Source: Bacillus sp. CH30_1T (GTDB taxonomy: Bacteria; Bacillota; Bacilli; Bacillales; Bacillaceae_B). Taken from it: 64,000 bases of DNA. The stretch covers positions 87,887 through 151,886 of the forward strand of contig NZ_VTUY01000010.1 in assembly GCF_008364765.1 (NCBI RefSeq), read 5' to 3'. A program made the translations under genes and the position numbers. Below are positions 50,660 to 60,158 of this stretch, in pieces (within the stretch, counting starts at the first letter, position 1; each line of letters opens with the position of its first letter). A model generated the notes under the pieces. It was not told the origin of the DNA. It ran no database searches and worked only from the letters and a program-made list of their open reading frames with translations.

Positions 50660-51124
50660 TCAGGAAGTTTGATCTGTTGCTTTTTGGTAGACATTCATGG
50701 AACCACCACTCAGTCCAATGGCTTCTGTCGTGTGAGTCCATCCGTATTTTTCATAATAACCTTCCAAATCCGTTGTTAGATATAGATGTCTATAGCCTTT
50801 TTCATTGGCTTCCCTTAAGGCATGCTCGAGGAGATTCGAACCAAGCCCTTTCCCTCTGTGATCCGGGTCAATGTAGAGGCAGGCAAACCATGGAAACAGG
50901 TCTTGCCTACTATTCAGGTCGTTTCTAAGAAGTGCGTACGTCCCGATGATTTGTTCTGCCTGTAATGCGATATAAAATCGCGGTAAGTCTTATTCGGTTC
51001 GGCAGGAATGGAACATACAATCGTGATAGAACCTGTAATTCTCCTCACTTCCCCACTGTTCCCAGAAAGCTTTCACTGCTTCCTCAAAAATACTTGAATT
51101 CTTTTGTAACTCCAATACTTTCAT
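50660..51124 (-). pseudogene. GNAT acetyltransferase interrupted by a nonsense codon
   Basis: One uninterrupted reading phase of 155 codons except for a TAA at 50990-50992. Before it: MKVLELQKNSSIFEEAVKAFWEQWGSEENYRFYHDCMFHSCRTE; after it: DLPRFYIALQAEQIIGTYALLRNDL, then the acetyl-CoA loop DPDHRGKGLGSNLLEHAL and YYEKYGWTHTTEA. The two halves form a single normal GNAT. Start ATG 51124 with GAGAGG is intact. Either inactivated recently or a sequence error. Confidence 0.85.
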
Positions 51125-51221
51125 TGTTGTATTCCTCTCTTTACTGAATAGAAGTATCTTTATAGGATTCTTCATTAGGTAAGGAAAACCTCTATTTCAT
51201 AAAAAAAGTCACGCTCCGCAT

Positions 51222-51284
51222 TGGGACGGACCTCATATTCATTATATAATTAGAATTCAAGGTTCGTTGGAGGTCCGTCCCTCT
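51222..51284. repeat. GGGACGGACC repeat, copy 10 (63 bp)
   Basis: GGGACGGACCTC (51223-51234) and GAGGTCCGTCCCTC (51270-51283) around an AT-rich core, five bases from the LysE stop codon. Confidence 0.88.
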
Positions 51285-51288
51285 AAAA

Positions 51289-51909
51289 TTATATCAAGTC
51301 AATGAGAATATACGAACTAAATATCGTAATGATGATTCCCGCCACCCTATTAATCATTGTTAACGAGTCTGATTCAATCCGACTGCTTAACCATCCGCCT
51401 ACTACGGCAACCGTTCCCCACCATAATGCCGATCCACAAAAAACCCCTAAAACGACGAGCAATGCGGATACTACGCCGCCATCAGAACCTGTTACGCGAA
51501 AGACACCAAAGATGGCGATAAATGCAAGGATGGTCATTGGATTCGTAAGCGTCAAAAGAAATATTGAGAAGAACCCCTTCAATGAAGAAGTGGTTTGCGA
51601 TTCACCAGTCTTAAATGGTGCCATCTGTGAAGTGAACGTCTTCCATCCTAATAAGAAGAGAAACACCCCTCCCCATAATTGAATCCAAAATTGGTGATCA
51701 AGTAGGAAGTCGGAAACAATCGTAAGACCCATGACAGCTACCAATCCGTATAGTGCATCTGCAGTGGCAGCCCCCAAACCCGATACAAAACCTATCCTTC
51801 TCCCAAATGTCAATGTCCGCTGAATACAAAGGATACCGACCGGACCAACAGGAGCAGCAATTGTGACTCCTATTATGAGACTCTTTATAAATAAAATAGA
51901 ATCAATCAT
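51289..51909 (-). CDS. LysE family exporter
   Basis: 206 residues, six membrane segments, beginning LIIGVTIAAPVGPVGILCIQRTLTFGRRIGFVSGLGAATADALYG, the family hallmark. It exports amino acids such as lysine, arginine or homoserine lactones. The gene directly upstream on the same strand is an Lrp/AsnC remnant; LysE-type exporters often pair with Lrp-type regulators, so control may have been lost. Confidence 0.92.
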   Translation of the reverse strand: MIDSILFIKSLIIGVTIAAPVGPVGILCIQRTLTFGRRIGFVSGLGAATADALYGLVAVMGLTIVSDFLLDHQFWIQLWGGVFLFLLGWKTFTSQMAPFKTGESQTTSSLKGFFSIFLLTLTNPMTILAFIAIFGVFRVTGSDGGVVSALLVVLGVFCGSALWWGTVAVVGGWLSSRIESDSLTMINRVAGIIITIFSSYILIDLI

Positions 51910-51924
51910 GGTCCTGCCGCTATT

Positions 51925-52114
51925 CTAAAGAAAACTTGTGTTGTGGTAGTGGCAGCCCCGAGTTCACTTTGAAAAAAACCGTGACACTCGCCTTTTGGTT
52001 TCTGGCTTTTGCCGGCAGGCTCTTGTTTTCATGATTGATGAGACGATCCAGATCTTTTATATTTCTACTGCGTAATTTCAAAAGATAATCATCCTCCCCG
52101 GCGAAATATGACCA
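51925..52114 (-). pseudogene. Lrp/AsnC regulator remnant (C-terminal domain)
   Basis: Reading frame on the minus strand ending at TAG 51925-51927: WSYFAGEDDYLLKLRSRNIKDLDRLINHENKSLPAKARN and then a diverged tail VTVFFKVNSGLPLP. GEDDYLLK and the following helix are characteristic of the RAM ligand-binding domain of Lrp-like proteins. The helix-turn-helix half is missing: homology ends about 22 bases from a repeat arm at 52136. Confidence 0.75.
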
Positions 52115-52135
52115 TGCAAGTTATTTTTCGTAAAA

Positions 52136-52149
52136 GAGGGACGGACCTT
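52136..52149. repeat. GGGACGGACC repeat arm beside the Lrp remnant
   Basis: GAGGGACGGACCTT, single arm. The gap up to 52325 contains no supported gene. Confidence 0.8.
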
Positions 52150-52325
52150 CAAATCGGTTTCCCCTTGAAAACTTTGGTCAGGCTATAAAGTAAGTCATTT
52201 AATATATGCGGAGTTTCTAAGCCTTTATGTACTTTTTTCTTAGAAACTAAAGATAAAAGATCTTTGCTTCATCCTCTGATTCAATTTATCCTTATAGTAA
52301 GTGAGCAAAGATTGGAGGAAGATCT

Positions 52326-52679
52326 ATGTCTATCGTTCTAAAGAGAATTTATGATGAACCTCCCCAATTAGGCGGCCATCGCATTTTGATTGACCGAGTT
52401 TGGCCACGTGGAATTTCAAAAGAGGATGCCAACTTGGATGAGTGGATAAAGGAAATTACCCCAAGCCCACAATTAAGAAAATGGTTTAATCATGAGCAAG
52501 AAAAGTTCGAGGGATTTAAAAAAGCCTACAAAGAAGAACTTAACCAATATGCTAAACAAAAGAAGCTACAGGAACTGAAGGAAACGTCTGTTAACGAACG
52601 CTTAGTCCTTCTCTACGGTGCAAAAGATAAGCAGTACAACCATGCCGTTGTGTTAAAAGTAGTATTAGACGAAATGTAA
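52326..52679 (+). CDS. DUF488 family protein
   Basis: 117 residues: IVLKRIYDEP, HRILIDRVWPRGISKEDANLDEWIKEITPSPQLRKWFNHEQEKFEGFKKAYKEEL, and LLYGAKDKQYNHAVVL, which are family-typical. DUF488 proteins are widespread small cytosolic proteins of unknown activity. Ribosome site GGAGGAAG. A repeat copy overlaps the stop-proximal base. Confidence 0.92.
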   Translation: MSIVLKRIYDEPPQLGGHRILIDRVWPRGISKEDANLDEWIKEITPSPQLRKWFNHEQEKFEGFKKAYKEELNQYAKQKKLQELKETSVNERLVLLYGAKDKQYNHAVVLKVVLDEM

Positions 52680-52744
52680 GAGGGACGGACCTCTTAATCA
52701 GCAGAAAACCATTAGGTAAATCACTTATTGGAGGTCCTTCCCTC
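52680..52744. repeat. GGGACGGACC repeat, copy 12 (65 bp)
   Basis: GAGGGACGGACCTC and GAGGTCCTTCCCTC (one mismatch) around a 37-base core containing ACCATTAGGTAAATC, which recurs in the copy at 54193. Confidence 0.9.
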
Positions 52745-52749
52745 TAAAA

Positions 52750-53466
52750 TTAAAGGCTTTCTATTAGCAGATAGATACCCGTAAATAGCAGGAGGGCATA
52801 GGTAAAGATTTGAAAGATTTTTTGGTTGATTTTGCTGAATAAAGCTTGTCCTAACACTAGGCCTATTGCTACCACCGGTAATGCTTGCAAGCTTGATTTC
52901 CAAACTGTTTGAGTAGTACCCGCCACTTTCACCTGTATCCCTAAACTGATGAGATAGATGAACAAATAAAAGGCAAGAGTAGTTCCCCGAAGTTTCTCTT
53001 TTCTTGTCTCAGTGCCTGAAAAATATAGAAGCAGGGGCGGTCCAGGCATTCCAATACTTGTGGTCAGTACCCCAGACAATCCCCCTGCCAGAAAGTCCCG
53101 CATTTTTGACTGCATGATGCGGAATTTCATGATAAGTAATACCGTCAGCAGTATGATGATCAAGCTGATTGAGATTTTTAAGAAATTCATATCAATAAGA
53201 ATGAAAACCAATATACCCAGAGGTAAACCAGGAATGCTCCCAATAATAAACCTTTTCACAAGGGGAAAATCAATGTCCCGTCTAATTTTCACTAGTAGTG
53301 CCAGCGAGATTACAAGGGATAAGATCAAATTAATCTGTATCGCTTCTTTAGGTGGAAACAAGAGCAATAAAAATGGTGTTGCCATTATGGAAAATCCAAA
53401 ACCGGTACTAGTTTGCAATATCGATGCACATAAAATGATAGCCATAAACAAAATAAACGTACTCAA
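52750..53466 (-). CDS. TauE/SafE family permease
   Basis: 238 residues from TTG 53466 (GGGGGA 8 bases upstream), eight hydrophobic segments. Family features: LQTSTGFGFSIMATPFLLLLFPP and, in the second half, GGLSGVLTTSIGMPGPPLLLYFSG, the duplicated TauE motif. Related proteins export sulfite, sulfoacetate or other organosulfur anions. A GTG at 53505 has no ribosome site. Confidence 0.88.
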   Translation of the reverse strand: MSTFILFMAIILCASILQTSTGFGFSIMATPFLLLLFPPKEAIQINLILSLVISLALLVKIRRDIDFPLVKRFIIGSIPGLPLGILVFILIDMNFLKISISLIIILLTVLLIMKFRIMQSKMRDFLAGGLSGVLTTSIGMPGPPLLLYFSGTETRKEKLRGTTLAFYLFIYLISLGIQVKVAGTTQTVWKSSLQALPVVAIGLVLGQALFSKINQKIFQIFTYALLLFTGIYLLIESL

Positions 53467-53520
53467 GAAACATTCCCCCTGGTGATTCTTTCGAAATGAT
53501 GGCACCTGAAACCTGATTGA

Positions 53521-54132
53521 TCATTTTTTGTTTTCATAGGCTTCATCCTTATGCTCAGAGGCCTTCCTTCTGTTTGTCGAATCGCGAAGCCATCTAAGAA
53601 GATCATCATGTGGAAAATGATCCCTTGTCTCAGAGATAAGCTTTGGAAGAAAACTCTCTATGCTATCCACTAATATTTGCAATTCCTCCAGCACATACCC
53701 GTTCTCAAACTCCTCCATGGAAACGGGTAGCTCCTCTTCATCCAGAACGGAAGCTATTCCATCGGGAAATACGAGGACATCTATGATGAGATCTTCGAAA
53801 GATACTACTTCATTGTTTATGTTAGTATTTCTGACAATATTAAAATAGGACCCTAAATACTCACCCCTATGATCTCTCCAAATATACACATTATAAGCGC
53901 GGTCCTTCCAATAGTACGCCAGGGTGTAGCTTCCCTCAGGGATGGTTAAGCTTGATTGGTTTGTTGTCATGGTAAAGGCACCTTCTATTTTATGAAAGAG
54001 GACCACATCCTCAACTCCCGCCTTTAAAAGCCGGCAGTGATGTTCCACCGATTTTCCGTCATAACCTTTCTTTCTCTCTATAATCGGGGCACCATCCTGA
54101 AGGGGACTGCCCATCGCATTCTCATTCACCAA
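53521..54132 (-). CDS. DUF402 domain protein
   Basis: 203 residues. The DUF402 core is recognisable as YTLAYYWKDRAYNVYIWRDHRGEYLGSYFNI, then EDLIIDVLVFPDGIASVLDEEEL, with the acidic residues that bind metal in related nucleotide phosphatases. It may hydrolyse nucleotides. Start TTG 54132 or the adjacent GTG 54129, with TAGGAGGG upstream. Confidence 0.85.
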   Translation of the reverse strand: MVNENAMGSPLQDGAPIIERKKGYDGKSVEHHCRLLKAGVEDVVLFHKIEGAFTMTTNQSSLTIPEGSYTLAYYWKDRAYNVYIWRDHRGEYLGSYFNIVRNTNINNEVVSFEDLIIDVLVFPDGIASVLDEEELPVSMEEFENGYVLEELQILVDSIESFLPKLISETRDHFPHDDLLRWLRDSTNRRKASEHKDEAYENKK

Positions 54133-54192
54133 TCATCCCTCCTAAACTCTAATTACTTGCTATATAAGATGATCATTTCGGTAAATCTGAAA

Positions 54193-54254
54193 GAGAGACG
54201 GACCTCTGAGAAGCAAGAACCATTAGGTTAATCGCTCATCAAAGGTCCGTCCCC
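54193..54254. repeat. GGGACGGACC repeat, copy 13 (62 bp)
   Basis: GAGAGACGGACCTC (one mismatch) and AAAGGTCCGTCCCC, with core ACCATTAGGTTAATCGCTCATC homologous to copy 12. Confidence 0.85.
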
Positions 54255-54268
54255 AAATTACTCACGCA

Positions 54269-54610
54269 TTATATCTTTTTCACAAATTCGGATTTTAGTT
54301 TCATGGCTCCGAAACCGTCGATTTTGCAGTCGATGTCGTGGTCTCCTTCGACGAGCCGGATGTTTTTGACTTTGGTTCCCATCTTGAGGACGGATGAGCT
54401 TCCTTTCACTTTCAGATCTTTAATGACCGAAACCGAGTCACCATCGGTTAAGAGATTCCCGTTTGAGTCTCTAACCACCTTTTCTTCTTCTGATGTTTCT
54501 GTTGCTGCTTCTACTGCCCATTCATGAGCGCACTCGGGGCAGACGAACAGACTTCCATCTTCATACGTGTATTCTGAGTTGCACTTTGGGCAATTTGGCC
54601 ATTCTGACAT
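54269..54610 (-). CDS. PhnA-type zinc ribbon protein (YjdM)
   Basis: 113 residues. A zinc ribbon CPKC ... CPEC near the N terminus is followed by [68 protein letters not shown], the PhnA fold. Despite the old name (alkylphosphonate utilisation) its role is unclear. ATG 54610 follows GGAGG by 11 bases; an ATG five codons further back is too close to the site. Confidence 0.92.
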   Translation of the reverse strand: MSEWPNCPKCNSEYTYEDGSLFVCPECAHEWAVEAATETSEEEKVVRDSNGNLLTDGDSVSVIKDLKVKGSSSVLKMGTKVKNIRLVEGDHDIDCKIDGFGAMKLKSEFVKKI

Positions 54611-54747
54611 CGTGTTCATTTCCTCCAATGATTGTTTATTCATGAAAAATTTAAAAGACATCGCATTCCATTATACCTGACTCAATGTGAGTTATATATC
54701 ATTTTCGTTCATCCATTTAGTCAGAGCGCATTCGTCACATCCGATTA

Positions 54748-56979
54748 CTACTTTAAAACACGTTCAGAATGTTCCCTTTCCCATTCCACCAGAAATTTTT
54801 CTAATAACGGTCCAGGCAATGGCCGGCTAAAGTGGTATCCTTGACCTACCTGACAGGCTTTCCGTTTCAAGAACAATACTTGATTTTCTGTTTCAATGCC
54901 CTCAGCAATAGTAGTAAAGTTCATATTTTGACTCATATCAATAATTGCCTTTACAATTGAAACCTGATTTGAATCTTCCATAATATCATCTACGAATGAT
55001 TTATCTATTTTAATACTATCAATCGGTAAATGCCTTAAGTTATTCAATGAAGAGTAACCTGTTCCAAAGTCATCCATGGAAATGATGACCCCCACCTTTT
55101 TTAGCTTATTGAGAACGTTCGTTGATTTTTCGAAGTCCTGCATAATACTCTCCGTTATTTCAAGCTCAAGTCGATCTGGCTCATACTGGAGGTCTGATAA
55201 GGTTTCTTTTACCATGTCAACAAATCCATCATCCTTTATCTGTCTGACAGATATATTTACAGCAACAGGAATGATGCCTAACCCGTTCTTTTCCCACTCC
55301 TGACTTTGTTTACAAGCCTCTCGAAGAACCCACTCCCCAATCGGAATGATCAATCCCGTCTCCTCTGCCAGAGGAATGAATTCACTTGGAGGGATCATTC
55401 CAAGTTCCGGATGCTCCCAGCGGATCAATGCTTCTACACCTATGATGTCCAGCGTTTCTAAGTCCACCTTGGGCTGATAATAGAGAGTTAATTGATCAAG
55501 CTCCAATACCTTTCTTAATCCGTTTTCAAGCTCCATATTCCTTGAAGAAGCTTTTTCAAGTTCAGGAAAATAGAATTGATAGTTGTTCTTACCGCGTTCC
55601 TTCGCTAAATACATGGCTGTATCTGCATGTTTAATTAAACTTTCCTGGTCCTCTCCATCTTTTGGGTACATACTGATGCCGATACTCGGTGTCACAAAGA
55701 ACTCCTGTTCATGAATGACGATTGGACGGTTGAAACTTTGTAATACTTCACCCGTCGTTTCTTCGACCTCTTGCCCAGTCAAATTGGAGAGTAAGATAAT
55801 AAATTCATCTCCGCCTTGCCTAAACACAATCCCTTTGTCTTTCACGACATTCTTCAATTGGAAGGCAACCTTCTCCAGTATGATATCACCGGTAGAATGT
55901 CCTTTCGTATCGTTGATGACTTTAAATCGATCTAAATCCAGAAATAAGATGGCAATCGATTGATCAGGAGCTTCACGAATTGACTCATTTAAGTATTGCT
56001 TAAATTTATTCCGATTTGGAAGCCCTGTTAATGAATCATAATAGGCCATGGTACGAATGATTTTCTCAGTCTCTTTACGATTCGTAATATCTCGTCCAAC
56101 CAACTGTATGGCCATCCTTCCTCCATATAAAATGGGCATCGCGGAAATCTCCAACTCTATTGCATCACCGTTAAGGCGATAAACCGTCAGTTCAAATCGT
56201 TCCCCTGCAGTCGATTCTTTTGTCTGCTCCCTTATTTTCTTGATATTCTCAAGACTGGTAAAATGGGAAACATCTTTGTTCATGATGTCCTCGGGGCTTT
56301 TGGCACCAATCAATCTGCTGCCTGCCTCATTGATATAATCAAATGCTTGGTTACTGATAACCGCAATGATATCTGGAGACATTTCTACTAAACTTCGGTA
56401 TTGATCTTCACTTTCTTTCCGATTAGTGATATCAAATAACACACTGGTAAAAGAAATCATTTCCCCGTTATCATCCAAGGTGGGGATGCCTCTATCCTGT
56501 ATCCAGCGAACCTGACCATCCGGCTTAATGATACGGTAAACACTCACACAGACCTGACCGGAACCAAGCTTTTCAGCCCTTTCTTTTAAAACCGGCATAT
56601 CCTCGGGGTGTATCACTTTTTTCCAAAGGAGCGTATCCTGATAAAATTCTTTCAAAGGATATCCATACAAATTCTCAATTCCTGGTGTGATCAAGAGAAC
56701 ATCTGATTTCAAATCATGAGACCAAATGGCAACATCCAGCGTCTCAAAAATGTTGTTTAAATTCTTATTACTCTTGGATAATTCCTTTGAAGCACTCCAA
56801 TTCCCTTTAAATAGAAGGAATAATAAAGCAAGCATACAGAACACTAAACCTATATGGAGAAAAAGCGACACTCCCCTATTGGAGTGATCAATTGTTTTCC
56901 AAGAAAAATCTGCAATCTCTAAAAAGATCATTATGATAAAAAGCATGAACACTGTTTTCTTATATTGTGTAAAATCCAT
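54748..56979 (-). CDS. PAS-GGDEF-EAL cyclic-di-GMP protein
   Basis: 743 residues: two N-terminal membrane segments (about 9-27 and 37-60), two PAS domains (about 70-190 and 195-310), GGDEF domain with intact FRQGGDEF, and EAL domain with [17 protein letters not shown] and [11 protein letters not shown] intact. Both synthase and phosphodiesterase motifs are complete, so it may make and degrade c-di-GMP; EAL activity often dominates in such hybrids. Its second strand shadow frames are not genes. Confidence 0.95.
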   Translation of the reverse strand: MDFTQYKKTVFMLFIIMIFLEIADFSWKTIDHSNRGVSLFLHIGLVFCMLALLFLLFKGNWSASKELSKSNKNLNNIFETLDVAIWSHDLKSDVLLITPGIENLYGYPLKEFYQDTLLWKKVIHPEDMPVLKERAEKLGSGQVCVSVYRIIKPDGQVRWIQDRGIPTLDDNGEMISFTSVLFDITNRKESEDQYRSLVEMSPDIIAVISNQAFDYINEAGSRLIGAKSPEDIMNKDVSHFTSLENIKKIREQTKESTAGERFELTVYRLNGDAIELEISAMPILYGGRMAIQLVGRDITNRKETEKIIRTMAYYDSLTGLPNRNKFKQYLNESIREAPDQSIAILFLDLDRFKVINDTKGHSTGDIILEKVAFQLKNVVKDKGIVFRQGGDEFIILLSNLTGQEVEETTGEVLQSFNRPIVIHEQEFFVTPSIGISMYPKDGEDQESLIKHADTAMYLAKERGKNNYQFYFPELEKASSRNMELENGLRKVLELDQLTLYYQPKVDLETLDIIGVEALIRWEHPELGMIPPSEFIPLAEETGLIIPIGEWVLREACKQSQEWEKNGLGIIPVAVNISVRQIKDDGFVDMVKETLSDLQYEPDRLELEITESIMQDFEKSTNVLNKLKKVGVIISMDDFGTGYSSLNNLRHLPIDSIKIDKSFVDDIMEDSNQVSIVKAIIDMSQNMNFTTIAEGIETENQVLFLKRKACQVGQGYHFSRPLPGPLLEKFLVEWEREHSERVLK

Positions 56980-57081
56980 TCACTACTCTCCTGAATATTA
57001 GTATTCTTTCATTAATCAAGTGTACTATTTATGGCTTTCATTCACAATATAGCTAATTATTACCTCTATTATTTTATAAAA

Positions 57082-57113
57082 AAAGACCAACTCCATCGAC
57101 TGGAGCCGGTCCT
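57082..57113 (-). terminator. Terminator of the transglutaminase gene
   Basis: Minus-strand GACCGGCTCCAGTCGATGGAGTTGGTC followed by seven T residues. Confidence 0.85.
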
Positions 57114-57141
57114 ATTGATAAATCATACGATTTATTCGTTT

Positions 57142-58842
57142 CTAATACGACACACCTGTCCGTGTATGCGTGTTCTTAAATGCATTCATATCGGGATCAA
57201 AATAATCCTCATTAAAGGTCGGGACAAACTTACCGTCCTTTAGATACCCGGATCCCCATGTCGGATCCATGGTGACCCATTCTCCATCAAGATTCGCTTC
57301 CACCCATGCATGTCTTCCAGGGAATATTCCGCCTGCCCGGCCTTCGACGAATCTCGCTTCAATGTCACTCGCACGAAGCATGGCAATCGCAAGGTACGCG
57401 TAATCCTGACATACACCCGTTTTCGTTTCCAATGTCTTCAATGCACTGTCATCCCAGTTAAAGTCATCATTTTCATATTTTTCAACGTCATAGGAAACAT
57501 TTTTCGCAACATAATCGTAGATGGCTTTTGCCTTGTCCCTGTCGCTTGTTTTTCCAGCTGTGACGGTTTTCGCCTGCCCCTTAATTTCCTGCGCATCTGA
57601 CTGTACTCCACGGGAAGGCAGCAGGTCCCGCTTGTCTTCACCTGTCGATTCCACTTCAAACTTCGCAAAGCCGAAAAATCTGAAGTAGTCGCTATCCTCC
57701 TCCTTGATTTCAGGTACGCTGAGGGTCACCTCATAAGTACCGGGTCCAAACCGGAGATAAAAGGAATCATCAAAGGTAAAATCATCTACAGGAATCACAT
57801 CCAGAGCTTCGTCTTCCCCTTTTTTCGTGGTGATATAAATATGCGTCGTTTCCGGACCGAATTCAGCTTTAGGATTGATGCTTCCTTTGATAGAGTAAAC
57901 TCCATCCGACTTCTCCCCACCAAATTGAGGAGATTCCAGAGTTACGCCACGCTCGCGATATTTATCAGCATACTCAATCGGACTCATCACCCGACCAGAT
58001 TCATTATCAATGATTAGAGTCGTGGCCGTCTGGTAGTAGTTTTCACGACCTTCATCTGGTACCAGTACCTCAAGCTCGTGTATTCCTTTTCCGAAAAATA
58101 AAGGAACTTCATAACTGAATTCTCCGTTTTTAATGGGAATGACATGTGTCCAGTTTTGAGAATCTTTCTTTAACCTGAGCATGATGGTGTCTTCATCCGT
58201 GAGGTTACCAGCTTCTCCTTTTAATGAAAAGATTTCATCGCCTTTGATATAGCTTGATTCAGAACTCAAGGACAAGGCGGCATCCTGGCCAAATGGTGTG
58301 AGCGTCACATCCCTCATAACATCAGGATTCACATTATGAACCGTGAAGGAAGCAGTATCATAGTAATAATTCTCACGATCCTTGCTTGGAAGCTGCACAG
58401 ACACACTATACTCACCTTCTCCATTGAAAAAGTGGATATTCTGTTTGAACTTACCGTTTTTGATGGGAGTGTAGTATTCGAGCTGCTTTCCTGCAGGGCC
58501 TTCTTCACTTGCCCTAACCTTGATCCAGGCGTAGTCCGACTTCAGCTCAGAATGCTGTTCAATTTCCCCATCAACGGTCACTTGCCCATTTGCCGCAAAT
58601 TCCTTGTATGAAGGTTCATTCATTTTGACCCCGATTTCCTCGCTGTAGGATGTGAGCTCGAGAGGCTCCCATTCCCCAAGTTCATCGTTCTTTTTCTTTA
58701 CTTCTTTTTCATAAGGATCTTCTTCTTTTTTATCCGCATTCGTTTCCTCGCTGTTGGCATTCGAGTCACTGCATGCCGTCAAGAACAAGAAACTTGTTAC
58801 CAAACTCAAGAATAGAATCAAAAAGGGATATTTCTTCTGCAT
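57142..58842 (-). CDS. Transglutaminase-domain lipoprotein
   Basis: 566 residues. Signal peptide with lipobox LTAC (Cys24) anchors it outside the membrane; four related Ig-like beta repeats with the motif GRENYY/DRENYYYDTA follow (about 70-400); the C-terminal transglutaminase-like domain has Cys in TKTGVCQDYAYLAIAML, His in GRHAWVEA and Asp in TMDPTWGSG. Homologues are surface proteins, possibly crosslinking or protease-like. The gene stands alone. Confidence 0.92.
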   Translation of the reverse strand: MQKKYPFLILFLSLVTSFLFLTACSDSNANSEETNADKKEEDPYEKEVKKKNDELGEWEPLELTSYSEEIGVKMNEPSYKEFAANGQVTVDGEIEQHSELKSDYAWIKVRASEEGPAGKQLEYYTPIKNGKFKQNIHFFNGEGEYSVSVQLPSKDRENYYYDTASFTVHNVNPDVMRDVTLTPFGQDAALSLSSESSYIKGDEIFSLKGEAGNLTDEDTIMLRLKKDSQNWTHVIPIKNGEFSYEVPLFFGKGIHELEVLVPDEGRENYYQTATTLIIDNESGRVMSPIEYADKYRERGVTLESPQFGGEKSDGVYSIKGSINPKAEFGPETTHIYITTKKGEDEALDVIPVDDFTFDDSFYLRFGPGTYEVTLSVPEIKEEDSDYFRFFGFAKFEVESTGEDKRDLLPSRGVQSDAQEIKGQAKTVTAGKTSDRDKAKAIYDYVAKNVSYDVEKYENDDFNWDDSALKTLETKTGVCQDYAYLAIAMLRASDIEARFVEGRAGGIFPGRHAWVEANLDGEWVTMDPTWGSGYLKDGKFVPTFNEDYFDPDMNAFKNTHTRTGVSY

Positions 58843-58913
58843 GTTTTCCTCCTAAAATAAATGTGCTTCCTACTCATATGACCTATACAGATTTTGGTTC
58901 CTGATTCTATTTT

Positions 58914-58984
58914 GAGGGACGGACCTCTAAACGTTAAATTTCACCTGAATATGGAGTGATTTGAGGATTCGAGGTCCGTCCCTC
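58914..58984. repeat. GGGACGGACC repeat, copy 14 (71 bp)
   Basis: Perfect GAGGGACGGACCTC (58914-58927) and GAGGTCCGTCCCTC (58971-58984) arms around a 43-base core. Confidence 0.93.
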
Positions 58985-59008
58985 TTATTATTTTATTCTC
59001 ACAGACTT

Positions 59009-59518
59009 CTAAATCTGTTTGTAGTAGATAATGGTTGCCTCTAATTCCCCAAAAGGTGAAGATGCGTAGTCGGGAATCCGCCCTCCCTGAATGAATCCAA
59101 GTGACGTATACAAATGATTGGAAGGTGCCCCTTCTACCGTATCCAGGATGAGCAAGGTCCGTCCCTCTTCTTTCGCTCTTTTCTCCGCCGTTTGCATAAG
59201 TGACCGGGCAATGCCTTTTTGGCGGAATTTTGGATGGACCATCATTTTTGCAATTTCGGCTCTGTTGGTACCGTTTTGTTTGGTGCATAGGTGAAGCTGC
59301 ACGGTTCCTGCAATAGTATCATCTACCCAAGCCGCATATAGTATCACATGTGAATTCAGTGTATGTTGCCAGAAGTCCATCGCTGCAGTGCGAGCCATTG
59401 GGGATAAAAAACCAATGGAAGCACCATCATCGACTACTTTCATTAATAAATCTGACAGTTCCTCAATGTGCTGATCTATAGTTGTCAGTTCTACAATTTT
59501 CAGTCCTTGATTCTCCAT
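59009..59518 (-). CDS. GNAT family N-acetyltransferase
   Basis: 169 residues: KIVELTTIDQHIEELSDLLMKVVDDGASIGF, acetyl-CoA loop VHPKFRQKGIARSLMQTAEKRAKEEG, and TLLILDTVEGAPSNHLYTSLGFIQ at the C terminus. Substrate unknown. ATG 59518 has AAGGAG 9 bases upstream. Part of EGRTLL (59154-59167) is spelled with the exact repeat arm GAGGGACGGACCTT. Confidence 0.9.
   Translation of the reverse strand: MENQGLKIVELTTIDQHIEELSDLLMKVVDDGASIGFLSPMARTAAMDFWQHTLNSHVILYAAWVDDTIAGTVQLHLCTKQNGTNRAEIAKMMVHPKFRQKGIARSLMQTAEKRAKEEGRTLLILDTVEGAPSNHLYTSLGFIQGGRIPDYASSPFGELEATIIYYKQI
59154..59167. repeat. GGGACGGACC arm inside a coding sequence
   Basis: Forward AAGGTCCGTCCCTC; minus-strand in-frame GAG-GGA-CGG-ACC-TT codes Glu-Gly-Arg-Thr-Leu at a place where GNAT proteins often have such residues. 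Either coincidence or an ancestral insertion. Confidence 0.6.
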
Positions 59519-59771
59519 GAATATCTCACTCCTTAGCATATCTTCCCTTCTTTATTACAGTGTCCAATTTAGTTTTGCAATCTATTTGTCAGAAGTGATG
59601 ACAAGGTATGGAAGTTGATTGCTTCAGTTCACTAAATTTTCTTTTTATATAATCAAATTATAACGAGTGACTCTTCAATAATCTAACTTTTTATGGAAAA
59701 TCAGTCTTTGTTCTACATAAACTAGAACAATTCTGTTATACTAAACATATAACAAACTAGGAGGTGATTCT
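59519..59771. promoter_or_regulatory. GntR operon upstream region with inverted repeat
   Basis: GTTCTA-CATAAAC-TAGAAC at 59710-59728 is a 6-bp inverted repeat upstream of a TATACT (59739-59744) -10 box; likely operator of the GntR regulator. The remainder is AT-rich without a gene. Confidence 0.5.
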
Positions 59772-60155
59772 TTGTTTATCCAAATAGAACCTCAATCAGA
59801 TATACCAATTTATACTCAGGTCAAGAATGGGATCATGGAGGGGATTGTACGCGGGGAATTAGTGCCAGGTGATATCCTCCCGTCCGTTCGCAGCCTTGCC
59901 GGTGACCTGGGCGTGAACATGCACACGGTTAATAAAAGCTATCATGAATTGGAAAACAAGGGTGTGATCCGCATTGTTCCAAAGTCGGGGGCTCTTATTT
60001 GTACACCATTCGAGGGAGAAATTCCGCGATCCCGATTTGATCAGATATCAGAAGAATTGCGGCCGATTGTAGTGGAATCAATGGTGATAGGCATGAGTGA
60101 AAAAGAAGTTCAAGAATTAGTTGCATCTATTATGTTAAAGGTTAAGGGGGAGTAA
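59772..60155 (+). CDS. GntR family (YtrA subtype) regulator
   Basis: 127 residues: IEPQSDIPIYTQVKNGIMEGIVRGELVPGDILPSVRSLAGDLGVNMHTVNKSYHELENKGVIRIVPKSGALI, the winged helix, and a short C-terminal helix, no large effector domain. YtrA-type repressors control membrane transport genes, usually in the same operon. Start is TTG 59772, with AGGAGGTGATTC 7-8 bases upstream. Followed after 3 bases by a DUF1648 membrane protein. Confidence 0.9.
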   Translation: MFIQIEPQSDIPIYTQVKNGIMEGIVRGELVPGDILPSVRSLAGDLGVNMHTVNKSYHELENKGVIRIVPKSGALICTPFEGEIPRSRFDQISEELRPIVVESMVIGMSEKEVQELVASIMLKVKGE

Positions 60156-60158
60156 CAA

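Noticed and set aside
50990..50992. Recoding (selenocysteine or read-through) at in-frame stops of the GNAT and receiver genes
   Set aside because: Stops are TAA and TAG, not TGA; no SECIS-like structure; simple loss of function is the easier explanation.
57438..57668. Minus-strand 76-codon frame inside the transglutaminase gene
   Set aside because: Low-complexity overlapping frame in another phase of a convincing gene.
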